From: Rhynchopus sp. YZ270_cl-10
Lineage: Eukaryota > Euglenozoa > Diplonemea > Diplonemida > Diplonemidae
Assembly: GCA_964035575.1 (NCBI GenBank)
Contig: OZ037886.1
Coordinates: 1,178,001-1,242,000 of the forward strand
Direction: 5' to 3'
Length of the DNA stretch: 64,000 nt
The translations under genes were made by a program, and so were the position numbers. Each line of letters begins with the position of its first letter. The first letter of the stretch is position 1. The notes beneath the pieces were generated by a model, which ran no database searches, was not told the DNA's origin, and saw only the letters and a list, made by a program, of their open reading frames with translations. Shown here one piece after another: positions 1 through 8,346 of the stretch.

Positions 1-300
1 TTTTGATTTGACATGGCACGCACACTGCTATTTGGCAGAATATTTATTTGATTTTCCTCAGGCTTTGTCCTGGTTGGCCGGGGTCCGTTTATGTTTCAGT
101 CTCTACCCTCACCAAATCACCACACCATCTTCATCAGATTTTTTGTTGGAATTTGTTTTGGGTTGTTTCGGCTTCCACATTCGCCCCCCTCATCGTAGCG
201 CCTATTTCGAGATAAAAGTATCCCCCTTCCCTCCTCTCCGTTTTCATCATTGCTGTTCGCCCTTCGCGGGTCTTTTAGGTACTCTCTATCTATCTCAGAT

Positions 301-338
301 CTCCCCCTCTCCCTCTCCCTCTCCCTCTCCCTCTCCCT
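301..338 (+). repeat. (CTCTCC)n microsatellite
   Basis: About six near-perfect copies of CTCTCC/CCCTCT in a row, inside a wider pyrimidine-rich stretch. Confidence 0.85.
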
Positions 339-435
339 TCTCCTATTCCACATTGCAAAGTCTCAGGGTCAGCTGCAGACCTTTGTACGGTCGTGTATCG
401 AACGGTTTCACTTCATCGCTCCCTCCCCACCCTTT

Positions 436-613
436 GTGTACTGTGATAATTGGCCATCACAATACAATACACAATACACCTGTTTTGTTGTGTATTATGT
501 ATTATGATGGCCAATTATCACAATACACGACGGTGAAGTAACGGGTGTTACATGTAGCATTACGTGTAGCATTGCAATGACATGTACCTGCACACTTACT
601 TCACCGTCGTGTA
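436..613. repeat. two adjacent inverted repeats (foldback)
   Basis: Arms 436-479 and 490-528 are near-perfect reverse complements centred on GATAATTGGCCATCA. Arms 525-542 and 596-613 (TACACGACGGTGAAGTAA and its complement) form a second hairpin that shares its first bases with the end of the first. Together they make a cruciform-capable stretch about 120 bp upstream of the DUF4116 gene. Origin unknown; it could be a small non-autonomous element. Confidence 0.7.
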
Positions 614-736
614 CAGCCACCACTACCCGCTCCCCCCCCCCCCTTTCCACTCCAACTTCTTCACCCCCTTCACCCCCTTCAGGCCCTCTCTTCCCTCTTC
701 CCTCTCTTCCCTCTCCCCTTTCCCTCCTTTCTTACC

Positions 737-2635
737 ATGGAGGTGCGGGTCGAGAACCGCTACACAGGGGAGGTGGGGTATGTAGGTGTGCAGACTGATG
801 CGACTGTCGCCGAATTTGTGCACAACGTGTGTATTGCGTTTGCGTGCACGGTGGGGGATGCTGTGGTGCGGGTGGATGAGCATACCTTAGAGGCGGAGGA
901 CGTCTCGCTGTTGGGTGATACCTATGCTATTGATGCGGACACAGCTGTGACATTGCATTTGACGACTGTACTGTATCAGACAAAACTGTCCTCCAACCTC
1001 GAGCCATTCGCAGGCATGCCCCTTTGGGTGCGTCAAAGCAAAGACTGCGCGCTTCTTGCCGTCCGCCGGAATGGTTTGTCCCTCCACCTCTGCGGCACTG
1101 CAGCGAACGACCCAGACGTGGTGCTCGCTGCGGTAGAGCAAAATGAAACGTCATTCCGGTTTGCATCCACTTCAATCCGCTCTGACCAAGACATGGTGGT
1201 AGCTGCGATGAATCTTGCGAGCAGTGCGGTGCCAGCGAAGTCTGCTTTAGAAGAGGCCCTTACACATGGCGTAGTACGCCGTGCCGTGGCATACAACGGG
1301 GAGGTACTAAAATGCGTACCACAACGGTTTCGCGAGGATCGCGACTTCGTTGCAGAACTGCTCAAACTCACCCCACAAGCGGCCTCGCTCTATAAACACC
1401 TCCCCTTAACCCTCCGTGCTGACCCAGATCTTGCCTCTGCCGCAGTAGTCAACGACCGCCGTATGCTAGAATACGTCCCCCCCCTTCTTCGCGACGATGT
1501 GACCTTCATTAACCAATCCCAAGGAGCCCCAACACGGTACTCCAGCCTCCGCCATATGGTGGCCCTCCGAGGTAACCGGGATGTAGTCTTGAAGGAGATA
1601 ACACGGTGTAGTGCAGCCTTTTCGGAGGCTTCGAATGAGCTCCGGGAGAATCGTGAATTTATTGTAGACGCGGTGACTGCGAATGGCGATGTGTTGCGTT
1701 ATTTGAATGGATATGGGGATGACAGAGACATGGTGATGCGGGCTGTACGGAGCAATGGGGGTGCATTGCAAGGTGCGAGCGCACGGTTGCGTGATGATAA
1801 GGAGGTTGTCATGGAAGCGGTGCGACAGTTTGGACGGGCCTTGATGTTTGCAAGCACGGCGCTGCGAGGCGACCCTGACGTTGTCCGTGCAGCGAACTGC
1901 GCTGGAGGCGGGGCACTGTGCTTTGCCTCGGAGGCGCTCCAGCACGACCCCTCCTTCGTCCGCATCATCGTCACCGAGGTGCCTGATGACCTCTCCACCT
2001 CCCCCTTCCGCTACAACCGTGATATGATCCTTGCCGCATGCTCCGCCAAAAAGGCCACCAGAGCTCTCCTCTGCGATGTCCCTTCACAGCTCTCCGACGA
2101 CCGAGAATTCGTGAAACAAACCCTCTGGAGCAATGGCATGAACCTCAAGCACGCAAGCCGCACCCTCAAGCGAGACACAGAATTGGTTGCATTGGCAGTG
2201 AAGGAGCAGGCGACGGCGTTTCGGTTTGCTGGCGGCGGGCTCCGTGGGGAGGTGCCCTTTGTGGAGAAGGTGTGTGGTCAGAATGGGATGGCATTACAAT
2301 ACGTAGAGCACGGTCTGCTCAGCAACCGTGCTGTGGTCGAGGCGGCGGTGAAGAGCAACGGGCTGGCCATCACCTATGCACACAGCATGTGGTGGGGTGA
2401 CGCCACCGTTGCGCTCCTTGCAGTCACCCAATGCGCAAAGTCCTTCCTATACCTAGACAACAGCCTCCAGCACTGCCCAGCCTTCACACTTCGTGCACTC
2501 CGTGCTAACCCCGCAGTATTCCCCCTCCTCCCTCCACATATGCTCAATGAAGACATCGTTGCAGCACAACAGGAAACAAAAGAGGAGCTGCCTGCCAATA
2601 CTAATACGGCAAGGCTGCCCAACTTTGTGAACTGA
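737..2635 (+). CDS. DUF4116-repeat protein with ubiquitin-like N-terminus
   Basis: Intronless open frame of 632 aa. The ATG sits in a good context (ACCATGG) right after a pyrimidine tract. Residues 1 to about 80 look like a beta-grasp/ubiquitin-like domain (alternating hydrophobic strands, V-V-D-TL-DV-L pattern). From about residue 95 to 610 there are roughly eleven 40-50-residue repeats with the pattern L-RDD-(D/E)VV--AV--NG-AL-FAS, the signature I recognise as DUF4116. That family is common and often expanded in protists and giant viruses; its molecular function is unknown. No signal peptide or membrane segment. The domain call is from motif memory; the ubiquitin-like call is weaker. Confidence 0.82.
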   Translation: MEVRVENRYTGEVGYVGVQTDATVAEFVHNVCIAFACTVGDAVVRVDEHTLEAEDVSLLGDTYAIDADTAVTLHLTTVLYQTKLSSNLEPFAGMPLWVRQSKDCALLAVRRNGLSLHLCGTAANDPDVVLAAVEQNETSFRFASTSIRSDQDMVVAAMNLASSAVPAKSALEEALTHGVVRRAVAYNGEVLKCVPQRFREDRDFVAELLKLTPQAASLYKHLPLTLRADPDLASAAVVNDRRMLEYVPPLLRDDVTFINQSQGAPTRYSSLRHMVALRGNRDVVLKEITRCSAAFSEASNELRENREFIVDAVTANGDVLRYLNGYGDDRDMVMRAVRSNGGALQGASARLRDDKEVVMEAVRQFGRALMFASTALRGDPDVVRAANCAGGGALCFASEALQHDPSFVRIIVTEVPDDLSTSPFRYNRDMILAACSAKKATRALLCDVPSQLSDDREFVKQTLWSNGMNLKHASRTLKRDTELVALAVKEQATAFRFAGGGLRGEVPFVEKVCGQNGMALQYVEHGLLSNRAVVEAAVKSNGLAITYAHSMWWGDATVALLAVTQCAKSFLYLDNSLQHCPAFTLRALRANPAVFPLLPPHMLNEDIVAAQQETKEELPANTNTARLPNFVN

Positions 2636-2834
2636 TTTTGATTAATAAACAGATCTTTTTTACCCCCTTCCCCTTTTTTGGATAACACTCTAGGGGTTTT
2701 CAAAAGATCTCCTGAAACTAATTTCCGATTAAAAAGAGCCTTCTCTGGCCTGACATCATTCTATCGTACTCTGAGAGACCCGACCGCTTCTCTCAATGTG
2801 GTCATTTCTTCCTCTTCATTTTTTTAAAAATCAT

Positions 2835-2848
2835 ACCCCCCTCTCCAG
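2835..2848 (+). promoter_or_regulatory. probable trans-splice acceptor of the BILBO1-like gene
   Basis: A C/T run ends in CTCTCCAG, 13 nt before the ATG at 2862; a second AG follows at 2855-2857. The upstream in-frame ATG at 2796 lies before this acceptor and would be removed from a trans-spliced mRNA. Confidence 0.45.
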
Positions 2849-2861
2849 GACCCTCAGGCAA

Positions 2862-4496
2862 ATGGTGTTCACAGTGTTGGTCGCAGATGGGGGTGGGGCG
2901 AATCTTGAGTTGAACTTCCCGAGCAAACCTTCGCTTGGAGTGTTGAAGAGCAAGGCGGAGGGGGCGTTTCGGCGGAACGGTGGGGGTGCCATTGTGAAGA
3001 TGCGGGTGCAGGACAGGAACGACCGGTGGGAGGACCTGCACTCCCCGGAGCAGCTGTCCGCGTACTCTCAGGTCCTCGCACTCCAGGCGTCGCGACCGCC
3101 GCAGCAACGCGCCACCTCCCCCACCTCCAGCTACCACTCCCAGCAGCAGCAGCCACGCTCGAGCAACAGCCACCGCCCCACCTCGCCCACCTCCCCTACC
3201 CAGACGGTCCCCTACAACAGCTCTGTGAGCAGGGCAAGATCGCCGCCCCCTGGACGTGCCTCTCCCATAGACGAAGCACTGCCAGGCATGTTTGAAGAGA
3301 AAAAGCGTGATGTGCCCTTCGACGCAAAGGTGGAAGGTGTGTTCAACGAGCTGGATGTGCAAAAGGCAAGGGCAGTAGGGAGGGAGGCCTTCATCGAGGT
3401 CTTCAATTTGGTGCCGTCGTTGAAGGGCGACGCACCAAAGATCTTCCAGAGGTGTGATGCGAACCGAGACGGCAGCCTGGACATCGCAGAGTTCAGAAGC
3501 TTTGCGCAGCTGTACCCTGCTGTGCTGGAGGCGCTCTTCCATCGGATACGCAGCGAAGAGATGACACGACTGCAGGTAGAGGAAATCCGCAAAACAGAGG
3601 AGTCAGTTCGTGCGCAAACTGCAGAAGAAGCAAACTGCGCGAAGGTCCACGCAGACGTCCAGCAGAACACCCGCAAGCTTGAGGCACAGCTTCAAAAGCA
3701 GATGGAGACGCTTACGGCAAGCCATGCTCGTGAACAGCGTGCGAAGAAGGGTCATGAAGAAGCCCGCGTCAACGTTGCTGATGCCAGAGCAAGACTGCAA
3801 GCTGCTGCCGTCGCGACCGACAAATTAAAATCCGCGGAAAGCGAAACGCACCATCGCATGCAAGCTTTGGAAGGAGACATTTCACAGCAGAACCGCGTCT
3901 TATCACACGAGAAGGACGCACACGACGCAGCAGTAGCACGACTCCTTGAACTGCAACGCATGCTTGAGGAACAACAACGTGTTGTAGCACAACACGAAAG
4001 CCGCGTACACGACGCAGCACGCACCCTGCAAGGCATCAATGAGTCACACAGCAACGAAACCGATTCGATGTCTCAGCTGGACACCGAAAAGAGACAACTC
4101 ATGAAGCACATTGCCGACAGCGACTGTGCAGTCGCGTCTGCGGTAGAGGCAGAACGTGAGGCACTATCACGCCATCGCGACGCAACCAACGAAGTCGCCA
4201 GGGTGCAGGCAAAGAGGGACCTCTTGGAGCGTGAGATGAATCAGTCACGTGAGCGTGAAGGGGTGTGCCGAGCGGAACAACGTGACGCAGCATCTGGAGT
4301 AACGAACACCGCAAAGCAGCTAGGGGGAATGAAGCAGGCGCATGAGACCTCGATCAACAAACGCCGTGAAGCGGAAAAGCAAGAACACAACATCCTCCAA
4401 CAAGAAGTGGAGCTCCGGAACAAAAAGGACGAAGTCGAAAGGTTCGAAGCCTCGCTCCGTTCGGAGCATAGACACTTTGCGTCGCGATACAACTGA
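2862..4496 (+). CDS. BILBO1-like EF-hand/coiled-coil cytoskeletal protein
   Basis: 544 aa from the ATG at 2862; the frame is open from an ATG at 2796, but that one precedes the pyrimidine tract and AG. Residues 1-78 resemble, from memory, the N-terminal domain of kinetoplastid BILBO1 (ELNFPSKPSL, then KMRVQDRNDRWEDL and an L-AY-Q-LALQ end). Next come a Ser/Pro/Gln-rich linker (79-149), an EF-hand region (150-225) with one canonical loop, DANRDGSLDIAEF, near 199-211 and a degenerate partner before it, and a continuous coiled coil to the end. BILBO1 is about 590 aa with the same order and builds the flagellar pocket collar. Role here is inferred. It could be another EF-hand coiled-coil basal-body protein. 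Confidence 0.68.
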   Translation: MVFTVLVADGGGANLELNFPSKPSLGVLKSKAEGAFRRNGGGAIVKMRVQDRNDRWEDLHSPEQLSAYSQVLALQASRPPQQRATSPTSSYHSQQQQPRSSNSHRPTSPTSPTQTVPYNSSVSRARSPPPGRASPIDEALPGMFEEKKRDVPFDAKVEGVFNELDVQKARAVGREAFIEVFNLVPSLKGDAPKIFQRCDANRDGSLDIAEFRSFAQLYPAVLEALFHRIRSEEMTRLQVEEIRKTEESVRAQTAEEANCAKVHADVQQNTRKLEAQLQKQMETLTASHAREQRAKKGHEEARVNVADARARLQAAAVATDKLKSAESETHHRMQALEGDISQQNRVLSHEKDAHDAAVARLLELQRMLEEQQRVVAQHESRVHDAARTLQGINESHSNETDSMSQLDTEKRQLMKHIADSDCAVASAVEAEREALSRHRDATNEVARVQAKRDLLEREMNQSREREGVCRAEQRDAASGVTNTAKQLGGMKQAHETSINKRREAEKQEHNILQQEVELRNKKDEVERFEASLRSEHRHFASRYN

Positions 4497-4512
4497 AGAA
4501 TTCATTTAAAAA

Positions 4513-4636
4513 GGTGACTACTTAGGTTCATCTATAAACTTTTCTTTAAAACCGCCCCGCCCAAATGGGGTTCGAACCCACAGAGTGTTAGTACCTGCGT
4601 CCTAGAGGCGTTGGTACTCTCAACTCTCAACTTCAC
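4513..4636 (+). repeat. dispersed repeats R2 + R1 (SINE-like composite)
   Basis: R2 (about 4513-4553) reads GGTGACTA-CTTAGGTTCATC and ends near TATAAACTTTTC. R1 (about 4568-4636) reads GGTTCGAACCC, then GTACCTGCGTCC-TAGAGGCGTTGGTAC, and ends in CAACTTCAC. Both recur many times in this window, in the same orientation. The reverse strand of R1 here contains GGGTTCGAACCCC, a good tRNA T-arm/B-box, but no full tRNA cloverleaf can be drawn. A tRNA-derived SINE is therefore a possibility, not a conclusion. Confidence 0.6.
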
Positions 4637-5086
4637 TTTAAAAAATCAAAAAACGTTTGATTTTGTGTGATGAAAAAACCCTAAATAAGGGCCCGCAAAC
4701 CCGTTAAAGGTTAGTCTTTCCTGTAAACAACATGCCTGTAAATATAGTAGATTCTTTAAAAAATGTAACTTCGAGATGGAGAAAATAACATACACATGCA
4801 GGGAAAGGGATGTGATAAGAGGAGGAACAATTCTCTCCTACACCCTGCATTCAACACACGGTTTTCCATCTTTAAAATTCCTTTTGTTTTTTCCTTTTTT
4901 TTTCTCTCTTTTTTTCTACAATGCTTCCGCCCCCCTACCCCATATGCAGCACGCCTTAACAAAAAAAGCCAGAACCTCTTCCTTTTCCCTCATAAATGTC
5001 ATACAATGCAACGAGTGTCTGACTCCCTTTTTGCGGGGGGAAAATCCACACCAGGCGCCTGGAACGCAAGTATGCGTTGATGTATA

Positions 5087-5150
5087 CTGAGGCGTGCCTG
5101 AGGCGTACTTAAACGTAACTAATCCCGAGTACGCCTCAGGCACGCCTCAG
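5087..5150. repeat. perfect 23-bp inverted repeat
   Basis: Arms 5087-5109 and 5128-5150 are exact reverse complements (CTGAGGCGTGCCTGAGGCGT...), with an 18-nt spacer. Each arm itself contains two copies of CTGAGGCGT. It ends 60 bp before the next coding start. Confidence 0.85.
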
Positions 5151-5209
5151 ATATATTTTACAGATATGAGTATTTTCAGGCGTAAGCCGGCCTCGTTGCA
5201 CTGTATGAA

Positions 5210-6481
5210 ATGACCTTCTCCTCTCCTCTCTCCTCTGTCTTAATGAATTCCAATACCACAGCAGCCACTACACTACACTTCATGAGCCCAGCCCTAGGGG
5301 TTGCTAACGATGTGGGTGGCTGCGCTGCAGGCAACCCGCACCGTAACCCTTTGCGAAACGCACGAAAGAAGGTTACAGCAATAGAGGGTCTCGCACGGAC
5401 GGTAGAGGATGGGGGAAGTCTAGACGGCGCACAGCGGAAGAAGCTGGAGTCATTGCGACCCCTTCGCAAGGAGCTGGCGAACATTGAAAAACGGCATCGC
5501 GCTTATGAAAAAAAGGCGAAACAGGAGTTCAGCAGAACTATGAAACAAGACCGCAACCGTCTGTCTGCGTACCTCCTCTCTGAGATGCACTACCGAGGCA
5601 CCCCTGCAGACAGACGTCTCAAACATGAAGGGCTCCTTTTGGGCCCCGCTGTCTCCGGCCCTCTCCTCCCAGAGATCTGCTCGGTTAAGGATGTGGAAAC
5701 GATTCGGAATTTTCTTCCAAAAGACTTCTCATTTGCGTCGCCACCACCTAAGGAACATTTTCTGAAAGATGCGGCAATGGGTGTTGCAATTTTGGCTCCA
5801 GTTGCATTGTATTTATACCTTCCGGTAGAATATATATTGACGTGCACTGCTTTTAATGCGACCTATGTTCTGGCGGTGGGTGTGGTAGATGGTGCTTTGG
5901 TGTATTTGGATTCAAGCCATTTATGGCAATTTGCCGTCCATTTTGGTTGCTTTTTGTTTTGTTTGGTGTGCGGTTGGAGGGGAAGAGATGCGGACAGTTT
6001 GTTCATGAGCATTGTCAAATCTGTTCCAAGCTTGTCTCCGATATTCTTGCACTTTGCGATCAGCGTTTTCTTTGCTTTATCTGCATGGGGAATGCTGTCT
6101 TTTGTCCCATTTTTGGGCGCTTTTTTTAGGAATATCGTTGTACACTGTTTTTTACCTTTACAAAGTGCGTACAGCATGTTGCGTGCGTTATGTATAGGCA
6201 GCTTTGCGAACCGTGTCAGCAAAAGAACGTTTATCGCAGTGTCCACTGTACGGTGCTTTGCTGTGACGCATCCCAATGCGATTGCCATGCTCATTACACT
6301 GATCCTCTGTCTCCGCCCGCAGGAGTGGATCCACCACCTAGTGTACGAAGAGGAAGGCTTCTGTCCAGAGCAGACTGCAGAAGAGATAGAGGAAAACGAA
6401 AGCTTCATGGACACCCTCAGAGGGCTCGTTGCGTCAGCCAGGTCCCAAAAGAGTGTTCATCAACCCGAAGTGATTGATTGA
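5210..6481 (+). CDS. multi-pass membrane protein, unknown family
   Basis: 423 aa, intronless. The N-terminal about 150 residues are soluble and charged, with a short coiled-coil-like stretch (KKLESLRPLRKELANIEKRH, near 85-110). Five or six hydrophobic segments follow at roughly 190-212, 218-233, 236-256, 272-295, 297-315 and 362-382. The C-terminus is acidic and soluble. The start is uncertain. The first ATG (5210) lies directly before a CTCTCC-rich run, and residue 25 (ATG at 5282) follows a pyrimidine run and CAG, so a shorter protein starting MSPALG is possible. The hydrophobic half uses more T-rich codons than its neighbours. I do not recognise the family. Confidence 0.72.
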   Translation: MTFSSPLSSVLMNSNTTAATTLHFMSPALGVANDVGGCAAGNPHRNPLRNARKKVTAIEGLARTVEDGGSLDGAQRKKLESLRPLRKELANIEKRHRAYEKKAKQEFSRTMKQDRNRLSAYLLSEMHYRGTPADRRLKHEGLLLGPAVSGPLLPEICSVKDVETIRNFLPKDFSFASPPPKEHFLKDAAMGVAILAPVALYLYLPVEYILTCTAFNATYVLAVGVVDGALVYLDSSHLWQFAVHFGCFLFCLVCGWRGRDADSLFMSIVKSVPSLSPIFLHFAISVFFALSAWGMLSFVPFLGAFFRNIVVHCFLPLQSAYSMLRALCIGSFANRVSKRTFIAVSTVRCFAVTHPNAIAMLITLILCLRPQEWIHHLVYEEEGFCPEQTAEEIEENESFMDTLRGLVASARSQKSVHQPEVID

Positions 6482-6708
6482 GAAAAAAAAAGAAGGATTT
6501 ATTGTAAATTTTAACCGTTTTGGTGTCTTTTAGGCTTTATCGATCCCAGGGCCAAGATATTCACCGATAAAATGTAGTTGTTGTCGTCTGCAGTGGACAG
6601 CGCTATGGATGTCAAAAAGGGTCGGAGCTTTTGGGGAAATTCTTTTGGTGGAGCCGAACGATGCGTTACTCGCGTATTTTGCTAATTTTTTTTATTGAAT
6701 TTATTAAC

Positions 6709-6760
6709 CCGCGGAGTGTCAGTGCCTGCGTCCCAGAGGCGTTTGCACTATCAACTTCAC
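6709..6760 (+). repeat. dispersed repeat R1
   Basis: CCGCGGAGTGTCAGTGCCTG, then CGTCCCAGAGGCGTTTGCAC, then TATCAACTTCAC. This is close to the apparent consensus of the family, without the GGTTCGAACCC start. Confidence 0.75.
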
Positions 6761-7174
6761 TTTTATTGAGGTGGCCAAAAAAGCCCAATAGGGCTATGAT
6801 AGTCGAATGCACTGCCCCGAAGGTTGGTTGTGGTGCATATCTAGGGGGGTTTTTTTTTTGTGACATTGTTATACACAGCAAGACCCTTGACTTTATGGAT
6901 GAAAAGAATATCCTAATCATTTATGGGTTCTTAGGTCCATCTTTACAACCCCTTTTTTGTTGACGTCTCATCGTTAAACGTCTGCAATGCCCTGAAGTAT
7001 TTTTGGGTGGTCACTACCCAACTTCGAACCTCTCTCCTCCACGCCCACCTTTTTCTCAGGAACGGCGTATTTTTTTCTTCTTTTTCTTTTTCTCACAAAA
7101 AAAGCTCCCCCCCCAACTCCAACCATACATATTTGCCGACGCTCCCACACCTTTACAGCATACACAAGACATCC

Positions 7175-7206
7175 TCACCCTCCCCTCTCACCCTCTCACC
7201 ACATAG
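7175..7206 (+). promoter_or_regulatory. probable trans-splice acceptor
   Basis: About 30 nt of CTCACCCTCCCCTCTCACCC-type pyrimidine tract end in CACATAG, 6 nt before the ATG at 7213. Confidence 0.5.
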
Positions 7207-7212
7207 CATGCG

Positions 7213-7818
7213 ATGTCCCGCTTGGACCCCCTTCGCTCCGAAGCAATCAAAGAGCACATCGCGCATGAGAAGCGTTCCCACATGCTCCGCCGTGTCGGCC
7301 ACTTCGACGCACGAAACCGCAGTGACGGTGTAGGTGCGGTGCTGCAGCTTGGCTTCGACACCTATGCGGGGTGTGGGCCGCTGCGTGCGTCGCTCACATC
7401 TGCACGCATGCCTGATGTAGAGTGCCGTGAGATCGGCTTCTGCGTGGACGGTCCTGCCGCCATAGCGCCAGCGAGGGTGACAACTCGCAGGGTGAAGATG
7501 CCATGCAGGACGTTCCGTGGGCTGCCCTCATATGATGTGAGTTCGTTGTTCCTCCCGGTGGCTCCGAGTAGCCCATCGGAGATGGGTGTGTTGGATTTGC
7601 TGCCGCAGACTGCAAGGCGGGCGTCGGGTGCTGTGGGTATCGGGGTTGGCGTGCCCCCGCCAGCACCGCCACCGCCTCTTGGCCTCCTCGCAGCGCGTCG
7701 TGAGTCAAATACGACGGAGCGTGCGTTCATCCGCTCCTTGGCCACCTCTGCAGCAGTCTTCCCCGCCCCACCTCCACCAGGCGCCTTCCGGTGCAGCAGG
7801 GCACGGCGGAGTTGGTAA
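7213..7818 (+). CDS. hypothetical protein, 201 aa
   Basis: Starts at the first ATG after a strong pyrimidine tract plus AG and ends in TAA. GC-rich at the third codon position, like the confident genes here, which supports real coding. The protein is basic at its N-terminus (SEAIKEHIAHEKRSHMLRR), has an FRGLPSYDVSSLFLP stretch near 100-115, a proline-rich linker (VPPPAPPPPLG, near 147-157) and an Arg-rich end. No membrane segment, no recognised domain. Function unknown. Confidence 0.68.
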   Translation: MSRLDPLRSEAIKEHIAHEKRSHMLRRVGHFDARNRSDGVGAVLQLGFDTYAGCGPLRASLTSARMPDVECREIGFCVDGPAAIAPARVTTRRVKMPCRTFRGLPSYDVSSLFLPVAPSSPSEMGVLDLLPQTARRASGAVGIGVGVPPPAPPPPLGLLAARRESNTTERAFIRSLATSAAVFPAPPPPGAFRCSRARRSW

Positions 7819-7821
7819 TGC

Positions 7822-8180
7822 CCAGGCGGGAGAGAAACCCAACACCGGGTCATTTGGTGTGGTGTTACAGCATACTCTATGGGAATGTGATTATTCTGTT
7901 CTTGGGGTGGGGGAGGAGGAGGGGGGGGGATGTATAAGCCAAAAGAAAGTATTTTGAGGCGAAGGAATGTAGGTTTATCTTATAAACTTCGGGTGTTTTT
8001 GAACCTCGAAATGGATGGTTTGGGGGGGGGTCCAGTAGGACCAAAGAAAGGTGCACTGTCATGAGCGGGCTGTTGTATTTCAAGTCAACTTTTTTTCCCT
8101 CGGTGTTTTCGATAATACCCAGGCGGGAGAGAGAGAACCCAATACCGGGTCATTTGGTGTGGTTTTGCGGCAATACTCTT
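7822..8180 (+). repeat. two copies of a CCCAGGCGGGAGAGA repeat and an R3 copy
   Basis: Bases 7819-7878 and 8117-8180 are two copies of one unit: CCAGGCGGGAGAGA, then AACCCAA(C/T)ACCGGGTCAT, then TTGGTGTGGT. Between them (8008-8095) lies a diverged R3 copy (CGAAATGGATG, then GTGCACTGTCATGAG, then TATTTCAAGTCAAC). The same CCGGGT-type unit is not obvious elsewhere. No gene in this 528-bp gap. Confidence 0.65.
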
Positions 8181-8261
8181 TTGTATTTGAATTTTTTTTT
8201 TTAGACCCTTTTTCCAAAGGGCCGAGAAAAAAAGGGAATTGAGAACTGATTCACAGAATTT

Positions 8262-8318
8262 TTTTCTTCTCCTCCCTCCTCCCCCCCCTCTCGACACAAC
8301 ACACCAACACTCACCCAG
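8262..8318 (+). promoter_or_regulatory. probable trans-splice acceptor of the LVIVD/LRR gene
   Basis: Long C/T run (TTTTCTTCTCCTCCCTCCTC and on) followed by CACTCACCCAG at 8318, 28 nt before the ATG at 8347. Confidence 0.45.
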
Positions 8319-8346
8319 AATTTTATTTTGCTTCTTTTTATTCACA

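Larger units (their letters stand above)
1..736. other. intergenic region upstream of the DUF4116 gene
   Basis: No gene seen. It holds a CTCTCC microsatellite (about 301-338), two nested inverted repeats (436-613), and from about 630 to 735 an almost pure pyrimidine stretch leading to the start codon of the next gene. An AG at 681-682 preceded by a C/T run is a possible trans-splice acceptor. The long open frame on + from base 8 is low-complexity translation and is not a gene. Confidence 0.6.
4497..5209. other. intergenic region with composite dispersed repeat
   Basis: No gene. Contains an R2-R1 composite repeat (4513-4636), an AT-rich stretch, a T-rich run near 4880-4920 and a 23-bp perfect inverted repeat (5087-5150). 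A pyrimidine-poor ATTTTCAG at 5172-5179 is the nearest acceptor-like site before the next gene. Confidence 0.6.
6482..7212. other. intergenic region with R1 repeat
   Basis: No gene. An R1 copy (about 6709-6760, GTGCCTGCGTCCCAGAGGCG) is followed by a T-rich stretch and a fragment resembling R2 (6928-6955). From about 7040 the sequence becomes pyrimidine-rich and leads into the next gene. Confidence 0.55.

Noticed and set aside
8-541. 177-codon frame at the window start
   Set aside because: Encodes microsatellite and inverted repeat (SPSPSPSP); no gene-like composition.
2796-2861. Earlier ATG for the BILBO1-like gene
   Set aside because: It lies before the pyrimidine tract and AG, and the extra 22 residues are translated tract; similarity begins at the ATG at 2862.
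4550-4636. tRNA gene on the minus strand
   Set aside because: A good T-arm with TTCGAAC loop exists, but there is no acceptor stem, D-arm or proper anticodon loop, and related copies have lost the B-box. Kept as a SINE-like repeat.
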